The notes under the pieces: model-generated
Database searches by the model: none
Told to the model about the DNA's origin: nothing
The model's input: only the letters and a program-made list of their open reading frames with translations
Shown: positions 1 to 4,651 of the stretch, piece by piece
How the letters are laid out: every line of letters starts with the position of its first letter
How positions within the stretch are numbered: the stretch's first letter is position 1
Source of the DNA: an uncultured Pseudomonadota bacterium
GTDB lineage: Bacteria; Pseudomonadota; Gammaproteobacteria; Burkholderiales; Burkholderiaceae_C
Length of the DNA: 7,063 nt
Direction of reading: 5' to 3'
Assembly: GCA_900320815.1 (NCBI GenBank)
Contig: ONTY01000064.1
Coordinates: forward strand, 1-7,063
Program-made: the position numbers and the translations under genes

Positions 1-726
1 ATACGGTCCTTCGTAAAGCTTCGAGATGACCTGGATGGAACCCGTGTTGAAGAGGATGTGCGTTGCAGAGGTGCGGACTTCAACCGTGGAATCGCCCTTG
101 GCCATGTGCAAGATGTGCTGCAAAGCCTTGTGCGGGATGATGACGCCGTTCGAAAGTTCTGCGCCTTCCTGGTCGATGGCTGCGCGGCCCAAGCGGTGAC
201 CGTCTGTTGCGACCATGGAAATCTTGCCGTCCTTTGCTTCGAGGAACACGCCGTTCAAGCTCAAGCGCGTGGAGTCGGTAGAAGTGGCGAACAATGTCTT
301 TTCGGCGAGGAATGCAAGTTCGCTTGCGGCGATGTTCAATGTTTCGCCATTTTCGATTTCCGGGAACGGCGGGAAGTCGTTCGCGTCAAAGCCGATGATG
401 CTTGCCTTACCGCGTTCGCTCCACTGGATCTTCACCAGGTAATCTTGTGCGTCAAAAGTGATGTTCGTGATGCTCGGGTCCACGAGGCTCTTCACCTGAT
501 CGAACAGCTTGCGTGCGTTGATGACGACTGCGCCATCACGTTCGCCCTGCACTTCCACCTTGACCCTGATACCGAGGTCGAGGTCTGTAGCGCTCACTTC
601 GAGGAAGTTGCCTTCGAGGCGGAGCGAAAAGTTGTTGAGGATCTGGATGGTGGACTTGTTCGGAACGGCGCTAATTGCCGCTTGCAGTGCATCCTGCAAA
701 ACATTCTTCTGGATAGTGAACTTCAT
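1..726 (-). CDS. dnaN: DNA polymerase III subunit beta (sliding clamp), N-terminal two thirds, cut by the left edge
   Basis: The beta clamp is a ring-shaped dimer that encircles DNA, tethers the replicative polymerase and serves as a docking platform for repair and replication proteins in the cytoplasm. The reverse strand gives 242 uninterrupted codons from ATG at 726-724 and no stop before the window ends, against about 366-375 residues for a full clamp. The protein starts MKFTIQKNVLQDAL. It carries SATDLDLGI (residues 45-53), which matches the GTDLEMEM-like segment of domain I, and VATDGHRLG (172-180), the hallmark motif of domain II; it ends in SKLYEGPY. Domain I spans roughly 1-120 and domain II roughly 128-242; domain III lies outside the window. 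The start is supported by an AGAGAGG ribosome site about 7 bases upstream, inside the end of the preceding small gene, so translational coupling is likely. Codon use and GC are lower than in the right part of the window. The family call is very secure; a Fibrobacter-like origin is my impression only. Confidence 0.96.
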   Translation of the reverse strand, partial: MKFTIQKNVLQDALQAAISAVPNKSTIQILNNFSLRLEGNFLEVSATDLDLGIRVKVEVQGERDGAVVINARKLFDQVKSLVDPSITNITFDAQDYLVKIQWSERGKASIIGFDANDFPPFPEIENGETLNIAASELAFLAEKTLFATSTDSTRLSLNGVFLEAKDGKISMVATDGHRLGRAAIDQEGAELSNGVIIPHKALQHILHMAKGDSTVEVRTSATHILFNTGSIQVISKLYEGPY

Positions 727-729
727 TAA

Positions 730-879
730 TTAGCCTCTCTGGATGATCATTGTTCCTACGAAAAACACAACGACAATGATGGCGAGGAGTACGATGACTC
801 GTTTATCCAGCGCGTTTGACTTCTTTGGAACGAATTTTTTGACGTTTTGCTTTGCTCTTCTGCGATCGCTGCGACTCAT
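730..879 (-). CDS. Small single-pass membrane protein of unknown function, upstream of dnaN
   Basis: This short reverse-strand gene encodes 49 residues, from ATG at 879-877 to TAA at 732-730. The first 27 residues are polar and strongly basic (starts MSRSDRRRAKQNVKK). Residues 28-46 form one hydrophobic helix rich in Val and Ile (VIVLLAIIVVVFFVG), followed by a very short QRG tail. By the positive-inside rule the basic arm should face the cytoplasm, giving an N-in single-pass protein. A GGAG ribosome site (revcomp of 888-891) lies 8 bases before the start. Only 3 bases separate its stop from the dnaN start, and the dnaN ribosome site sits in its last codons, so the two are almost certainly one transcript. 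I do not recognise the family and assign no function. The good ribosome site, tight spacing and clear amphipathic layout argue that it is real rather than a chance frame. Confidence 0.7.
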   Translation of the reverse strand: MSRSDRRRAKQNVKKFVPKKSNALDKRVIVLLAIIVVVFFVGTMIIQRG

Positions 880-942
880 AGAAAAATCTCCGTTGTTTTA
901 TATCGAAAAATCTACTATTTTAAAGGCTAGTCGGATGAAATT
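880..942. promoter_or_regulatory. AT-rich divergent intergenic region with candidate promoters on both strands
   Basis: This 63-base gap separates the leftward small-gene/dnaN unit from the rightward frame at 943 and is the most AT-rich part of the window. On the plus strand TTGTTT (893-898) and TATTTT (916-921) are 17 bases apart, but they would leave a leader of only about 15 bases. On the minus strand TTTAAA (924-919) and TATAAA (902-897) are 16 bases apart, again with a very short leader that would barely include the ribosome site. The elements overlap, so the two directions could interfere. The hexamers are only moderate matches to the sigma-70 consensus, and promoter rules in the source lineage are uncertain. 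The region itself clearly must drive both genes; the exact boxes are tentative. Confidence 0.35.
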
Positions 943-1353
943 ATGAACGAAAATACTCTAAATAAGCTGAAAATTACGGCTAAAGGCTGTGCATCCAACG
1001 TGCTTTCGCGCGTGGAGCTGTCCATGGTGCAGTCCAAGCTCAAAACCAAGTTCCAATTGCTCGGACAAAAAGTTTACGAGGCTATCCGTGAAGGCCGTCT
1101 GGACGAAATCAAGGCTTACCTTGACGACAACAGTGCCGCCAGCGTTGCCATCTCCGGCTACAACGACACCACCGGCGATGCTGCCGCCAACGCTGCGCTT
1201 GCTCGCGAGCGTGCCGAAGCCGTGCGCGACGCCCTGGTCGCCGCTGGCATTCCGGCTGGACGCATCACCCTGGACAAACCGCGCCAAGCCACCGAAAGCA
1301 AAGACACTCTCGCTGAATCGCGCCGCGTCGACGTGCGCGTGACGCAAAAATAA
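943..1353 (+). CDS. Chimeric frame: unknown helical N-terminus joined to the C-terminal half of an OmpA-like domain
   Basis: The frame encodes 136 residues from ATG at 943, with a weak GGA ribosome element near 932-934, to TAA at 1351-1353. Residues 1 to about 60 (MNENTLNKLKITAKG... to ...RLDEIKAYL) are charged, helix-prone and lack a signal peptide; I do not recognise the family. From about residue 64 the protein becomes an OmpA C-terminal-like peptidoglycan-binding domain: VAISGYNDTTGDAAANAAL, then ARERAEAVRDAL, GIPAGRI and a final ESRRVDVRV strand. Asp75 and Arg90 are 15 residues apart and match the Asp/Arg pair that contacts diaminopimelate in this family. The first strand and helix of the domain are missing, and without a signal peptide it could not reach the periplasm. 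Codon use changes at the same place, from GCT/AAG/CGT-type mixed codons to GCC/CGC. The frame is therefore most likely two broken genes joined in register, either an assembly artefact or a recombination product, and not a natural OmpA protein. Confidence 0.6.
   Translation: MNENTLNKLKITAKGCASNVLSRVELSMVQSKLKTKFQLLGQKVYEAIREGRLDEIKAYLDDNSAASVAISGYNDTTGDAAANAALARERAEAVRDALVAAGIPAGRITLDKPRQATESKDTLAESRRVDVRVTQK
1115..1140. other. Likely junction between two DNA sources
   Basis: Protein homology, codon choice and GC all change within these bases, around the residues YLDDNS of the chimeric frame. To the left lie the dnaN-linked genes with moderate GC; to the right everything to the end of the window is GC-rich and proteobacterial in type. 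No insertion-sequence end, integrase site, tRNA or target duplication is visible here. The exact point cannot be fixed, because the short GACGACAAC stretch could belong to either side and may be the shared bases that joined them. Confidence 0.6.
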
Positions 1354-1378
1354 AAATCCGCGCACACGCGCCAGCACC

Positions 1379-1417
1379 AAGGGCGCCCTCCCGTTTTTCA
1401 GGGGGGCGCCCTTTTTT
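1379..1417 (+). terminator. Rho-independent terminator after the OmpA-like frame
   Basis: A GC-rich hairpin pairs AAGGGCGCCCTCC (1379-1391) with GGGGGCGCCCTT (to 1413). This gives 13 pairs including one G-T, with a 9-base loop (1392-1400). It is followed directly by a run of six T (1412-1417). It starts 25 bases after the stop codon of the upstream frame. Only a two-base T run follows on the other strand, so it acts mainly on rightward transcription and isolates uvrA from upstream read-through. Confidence 0.9.
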
Positions 1418-1434
1418 GCGCCAGCAGGCAAACA

Positions 1435-1458
1435 GGGATGTTTTGAAAAAACATACCC
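1435..1458. repeat. Inverted repeat just after the terminator
   Basis: GGGATGTTTT (1435-1444) pairs with AAAACATACCC (1448-1458), giving ten pairs with a single bulged A at 1455 and a three-base loop. No T run follows on either strand, so it is not a standard terminator. It could be a transcript-end stabilising hairpin, a protein site, or the decayed half of a bidirectional terminator. Its role is unknown. Confidence 0.5.
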
Positions 1459-1532
1459 AGCACATTCGCGCCTGCCTGCCTGCATATGGTGCGGGCAGCG
1501 AAGGCGTGCAGCGGGTTTTGCAGCGGCTCCCT

Positions 1533-1562
1533 TAGGGGGACATGCTTTTTGAAAAGCCCCTA
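1533..1562. repeat. Nested inverted repeat overlapping the candidate uvrA -35 box
   Basis: The outer arms TAGGGG (1533-1538) and CCCCTA (1557-1562) are perfect complements. Inside them GCTTTT (1544-1549) and AAAAGC (1552-1557) form a second stem that shares the C at 1557. The repeat covers the TTGAAA box at 1549-1554. It may be a protein-binding site at the uvrA promoter or a chance structure; no function can be assigned from sequence alone. Confidence 0.4.
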
Positions 1563-1577
1563 TGAATCTGGTATATC
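1549..1577 (+). promoter_or_regulatory. Candidate sigma-70 promoter for uvrA
   Basis: TTGAAA (1549-1554, five of six matches to the -35 consensus) is followed after exactly 17 bases by TATATC (1572-1577, four of six matches to the -10 consensus). Transcription would begin near 1584 and give a leader of about 110-130 bases before the likely uvrA start. It lies in the only lower-GC stretch between the upstream terminator and uvrA. I see no convincing LexA box of the CTG-N10-CAG type, so damage-induced control of uvrA is not supported here. A second weaker pair, TTGCGT (1632-1637) and GATAAT (1657-1662), is 19 bases apart. Confidence 0.45.
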
Positions 1578-1609
1578 TCTATTGCCCGCATATCATAAGG
1601 GCATAGAGA
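1576..1609. repeat. Operator-like inverted repeat at the uvrA promoter start site
   Basis: TCTCTATTGCCC (1576-1587) and GGGCATAGAGA (1599-1609) are complementary over 11 pairs with one unpaired T, separated by 11 bases. The left arm begins inside the candidate -10 box and spans the predicted transcription start. Only part of the left arm would be in the RNA from that promoter, which favours a DNA-binding site for a regulator over an RNA hairpin. If transcription starts further upstream it would instead be a leader hairpin. The regulator is unknown. Confidence 0.45.
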
Positions 1610-1710
1610 CATCATCAATTGGAGTATTTGATTGCGTCAGGGATTCATGCGGCGCCGATAATTTGCAGCTTTTTTCCCTGTGGGGGCACGCCTTGAAGAG
1701 CAACGACACA

Positions 1711-4593
1711 GTGCACGACGAAGAGGCGCAGGCGCGCGCCGCACACACGCCGCACCTCATCAGCGTGCGCGGCGCACGCACACACAACCTGAAAAACATT
1801 GATGTGGATATTCCGCGCGCTCAGCTGGTGGTGATTACGGGGCTGTCTGGCTCGGGCAAGTCGTCGCTGGCGTTTGACACGCTGTATGCCGAGGGGCAGC
1901 GGCGCTATGTGGAAAGCCTGAGCGCCTATGCGCGCCAGTTCCTGAACCTGATGCCGAGGCCGGAGGTGGATTTCATCGACGGCCTGTCGCCGGCCATCAG
2001 CATCAGCCAGCACGCGGGCGGGCACAACCCGCGCTCCACAGTGGGCACCGTCACGGAGATTCACGATTGGCTGCGGCTGCTGTTTGCGCGCGCGGGCGTG
2101 CCGCATTGCCCGGAGCATGGGCACGCACTGCACATTCAAACAGTGGCGCAGATGGTGGCGGCGGCGCTGGCGCTGCCCGACGGTGCGCGGCTGATGCTGC
2201 TGGCGCCGCTGGCACGCGCGCAGAGCGAGGGGCTGGATGCGCTGCTGGAGCAGTGGCAGGCGCGGGGGTATGTGCGCTTTCGCATTGACGGGCAAGTCGT
2301 GCAGGCGGCACAACTGGATGCACCGCTGGATGGCGCGCCGCACGACGTGGACATCGTCATCGACCGCCTGCGCGCACGCGCCGATGCCGAGGTGCGACTG
2401 GCAGAGAGTTTTGAGGCGGCGCTGGCCGCGGGTGGGGAGCGCGCGCTGCTGGTGGAAATGGATACTGGTGAGGAGCACTCTTTCAGCACCCGCTTTGCTT
2501 GCCCGGAGTGTGGCTATACCCTTCCTGCTCTGGAGCCGCGCATGTTCTCCTTCAATGCACCGCAGGGGGCGTGCCCGGCGTGCGGGGGGCTGGGGGTGCA
2601 GGATGCGTTTGACCCGGGGCGCGTGCTCGCTTTTCCGTGCATGAGCCTGCCGAGTGGGGCGGTGGCGTTCTGGGATGCGCGCAATGCCGACACACGCCGC
2701 TGTCAGGAGGCGCTGGCGGCGCACTATGGCTTTGACCTGGATGAGCCGTTTGAGCGCCTGCCGCAGCGGGTGCAGCACGCGGTGCTGCACGGCTCAGGCG
2801 AGGAGCTGATTGATTTTGGCGAAGACGATGGGCGCCACCCGTTTGAGGGCGTGCTGCCGATGTTTGAGCGCCGCTGGCGCGCGGCCAGCCCATCGGCGCG
2901 CGAGCAGCTCTCGCGGCTGCGCACGCACAAGGCGTGCCCGGCGTGCGGCGGCGCGCGGCTGGCGCGCGGGGTGCAGCATGTGTTCATCGGCGAGGGGGAG
3001 CAGCGCCGCGCGATTCACGAGGTGAGCAGCATCACGCTGGAGCAGGCGCAGGAGTATTTCGCCACGCTGCAGCTTAAAGGCGCGCGAGGCGAGATTGCCG
3101 CGCGCGTAGTGCAGGAGATTGCCAGCCGGCTGCGCTTTTTGTGCGATGTGGGTCTCGGGTATCTGAACCTGGCGCGCAGCGCCACCAGCTTGTCGGGCGG
3201 CGAGGCGCAGCGTATCCGGCTGGCAAGCCAGATTGGGAGCGCGCTGTCGGGCGTGATGTATGTGCTCGATGAACCCAGCATCGGCCTGCACCAGAGGGAC
3301 AACGCGCGGCTCATCGGCGCGCTGCGCCGCCTGCGCGACGCGGGCAACAGCGTGCTTGTGGTGGAGCACGACGCAGACATGATGCGCGCCGCCGACCACA
3401 TCATCGACCTCGGCCCCGGCGCCGGTGTGCACGGCGGGCGCGTGATGGCGCAAGGCAGCTTTGCCCAGGTGGCCGCCGCCCCCGATTCCCCCACGGGGCA
3501 GTATCTGAGCGGGCGGCGCGCCATCGCCGTGCCCGCCAAGCGTCGCAAGCCCAAAGAAATGTTGCGCGTGGTGCGCGCCAGCGGGCACAACCTGCGCGGC
3601 GTGACGGCGGACTTTCCACTTGGGCTGTTCACGTGCGTCACAGGAGTATCCGGCTCCGGCAAAAGCACGCTGGTGCAGGGCACGCTGCTGGCCGCCGCCT
3701 CGCGCTTTCTCATGCGTGCGCGCGTGCAGGCGGCGCCGCACGAAGCCATTGATGGGCTGGAGCGGCTGGACAAAGTCATCGCCGTGGACCAAAGCCCCAT
3801 CGGGCGCACGCCGCGCAGCAACCCCGCCACCTACACGGGGCTGTTTGCGCCCATTCGCGCACTCATGGCCGCCAGCAACGACGCGCGCGAAAGAGGTTGG
3901 GGCGCGGGGCGCTTTTCCTTCAACGTGCCGCGCGCCAGCGGCGGCGGGCGCTGCGAGGCGTGCCAGGGCGAGGGCATGGTGCGCGTGCCCATGCACTTCC
4001 TGCCCGACGCCTACGTGCCCTGCGACGCCTGCGGCGGCAGCCGCTACAGCCGCGAGACGCTGCAAGTGCTCTGGAAAGGGTGCAACATCGCGCAAATACT
4101 GGGCATGACAGTGAGCGAGGCCGCCGACTTTTTTCGCGACCAGCCCACGATTGCGCGCACCCTTGGCACGCTGCTGGACGTGGGGCTGGGCTACATCACG
4201 CTGGGGCAAAGCGCCACCACGCTCTCCGGCGGCGAGGCGCAGCGGCTGAAACTGGCGCTGGAACTCGCGCGCCCCGGCACCGGGCGCACGCTCTATGTGC
4301 TGGACGAGCCGACGACCGGGCTGCACTTTGCCGACGTGCAGCTGCTGCTGGCCGTGCTCATGCGCCTGCGCGACGCGGGCAACACCATCGTCGTCATCGA
4401 ACACAACCTGGACCTCATCAAATGCGCCGACTGGCTCGTGGACCTCGGCCCCGAAGGGGGCGCAGGCGGCGGGCAGCTCATCGTGCAAGGCACGCCCGAA
4501 GACGTGGCCGCCTGCGCCGCCAGCCACACCGGGCGCCATCTCGCGCCGCTGCTCAAACCCAAACGCAGCGACAAAAAGAAGAGTATGGCTTGA
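1711..4593 (+). CDS. uvrA: Excinuclease ABC subunit A (UvrA), complete
   Basis: UvrA is the damage-sensing ATPase of nucleotide excision repair; a UvrA dimer scans DNA and loads UvrB at lesions. From GTG at 1711 the product is 960 residues (E. coli UvrA is 940). Both ABC modules are intact. The first has Walker [10 protein letters not shown] (44-52), signature LSGGEAQR (from 494) and Walker [11 protein letters not shown] (Asp520, Glu521). The second has GVSGSGKST (from 645), LSGGEAQR (from 838) and [10 protein letters not shown] (Asp865, Glu866). Zinc modules are visible at Cys264/267 with Cys288/291 and at Cys748/751 with Cys771/774; a further CPAC pair lies in between. Family homology begins at [14 protein letters not shown], about 14 residues after the GTG. 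TTG at 1693, six codons upstream behind a GGGGG stretch, is a real alternative; ATG at 1486 is too far upstream. Codon choice changes markedly around 3300-3420: GCG, CAG and ATT dominate before, GCC, CAA and ATC after. All catalytic residues are present, so the protein should be active. Confidence 0.97.
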   Translation: MHDEEAQARAAHTPHLISVRGARTHNLKNIDVDIPRAQLVVITGLSGSGKSSLAFDTLYAEGQRRYVESLSAYARQFLNLMPRPEVDFIDGLSPAISISQHAGGHNPRSTVGTVTEIHDWLRLLFARAGVPHCPEHGHALHIQTVAQMVAAALALPDGARLMLLAPLARAQSEGLDALLEQWQARGYVRFRIDGQVVQAAQLDAPLDGAPHDVDIVIDRLRARADAEVRLAESFEAALAAGGERALLVEMDTGEEHSFSTRFACPECGYTLPALEPRMFSFNAPQGACPACGGLGVQDAFDPGRVLAFPCMSLPSGAVAFWDARNADTRRCQEALAAHYGFDLDEPFERLPQRVQHAVLHGSGEELIDFGEDDGRHPFEGVLPMFERRWRAASPSAREQLSRLRTHKACPACGGARLARGVQHVFIGEGEQRRAIHEVSSITLEQAQEYFATLQLKGARGEIAARVVQEIASRLRFLCDVGLGYLNLARSATSLSGGEAQRIRLASQIGSALSGVMYVLDEPSIGLHQRDNARLIGALRRLRDAGNSVLVVEHDADMMRAADHIIDLGPGAGVHGGRVMAQGSFAQVAAAPDSPTGQYLSGRRAIAVPAKRRKPKEMLRVVRASGHNLRGVTADFPLGLFTCVTGVSGSGKSTLVQGTLLAAASRFLMRARVQAAPHEAIDGLERLDKVIAVDQSPIGRTPRSNPATYTGLFAPIRALMAASNDARERGWGAGRFSFNVPRASGGGRCEACQGEGMVRVPMHFLPDAYVPCDACGGSRYSRETLQVLWKGCNIAQILGMTVSEAADFFRDQPTIARTLGTLLDVGLGYITLGQSATTLSGGEAQRLKLALELARPGTGRTLYVLDEPTTGLHFADVQLLLAVLMRLRDAGNTIVVIEHNLDLIKCADWLVDLGPEGGAGGGQLIVQGTPEDVAACAASHTGRHLAPLLKPKRSDKKKSMA

Positions 4594-4616
4594 CTGCCGG
4601 CAAGATACGCCGGCAG
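4594..4616. repeat. Hairpin directly after the uvrA stop codon
   Basis: CTGCCGGC (4594-4601) and GCCGGCAG (4609-4616) are perfect 8-base complements around a 7-base loop. They begin on the base after the uvrA TGA. No T run follows, so termination is probably weak or absent. Read-through into the next gene, with the hairpin acting as an RNA stability or attenuation element, fits the 55-base gap better. Confidence 0.6.
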
Positions 4617-4631
4617 CAAGAATCAATCAAT

Positions 4632-4651
4632 AGGAGTATATGAAGTAAATG
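4632..4651 (+). promoter_or_regulatory. Ribosome site with a two-codon minigene before the fusion gene
   Basis: AGGAG (4632-4636) is followed after 3 bases by ATG AAG TAA (4640-4648) and then at once by ATG AAA (4649). The two starts are in the same frame with a stop between them. The first ATG is slightly too close to AGGAG and the second, at 12 bases, slightly too far. Initiation at 4649 may occur directly or by restart after the Met-Lys minigene. The stop means that 4649 is the earliest possible start for the long protein. Confidence 0.5.

Larger units (their letters stand above)
1354..1710 (+). other. Non-coding stretch between the OmpA-like frame and uvrA
   Basis: This stretch of 357 bases holds the terminator, three further inverted repeats and the candidate uvrA promoter described separately. 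The uvrA frame stays open upstream to an ATG at 1486. The 75 residues this would add have no resemblance to UvrA, are rich in Cys and Ser, and would be read through the promoter and repeats, so I treat them as untranslated. No RNA gene fold such as a tRNA was recognised. Confidence 0.6.

Noticed and set aside
58..729. A 223-codon plus-strand open frame opposite dnaN
   Set aside because: It is the antisense of a well-conserved clamp gene, it has no family resemblance, and its end coincides with the dnaN start.
743..946. A plus-strand open frame of 67 codons across the small membrane gene and intergenic region
   Set aside because: It runs through the divergent promoter region and has no good ribosome site. 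The minus-strand reading has tighter gene spacing and better ribosome sites.
1462..1480. A CCTG-type short tandem repeat
   Set aside because: There are only about three units within GC-rich intergenic DNA; it is too short to call a repeat array.
1568..1583. A LexA-like half site beginning CTGGTATAT
   Set aside because: The second half reads ATT where CAG is needed, so the CTG-N10-CAG pattern is absent. One half site is not enough.
1628..1696. A 22-residue leader peptide from TTG overlapping the alternative uvrA start
   Set aside because: The ribosome site is only 3 bases from the TTG, the start is a rare codon, and no attenuator structure or amino-acid run is present. It is kept only as a note on start ambiguity.
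1645..2790. A 381-codon minus-strand open frame opposite the first half of uvrA
   Set aside because: It has the same low-complexity, Arg/Gln/His-rich character, no recognisable domain, and complete overlap with a conserved gene.
2794..4626. A 610-codon open frame on the minus strand opposite uvrA
   Set aside because: It lies wholly over the clear uvrA coding region, its product is low-complexity and rich in Ala, His, Gln and Arg, and no domain is visible. It is a shadow of GC-rich codons.
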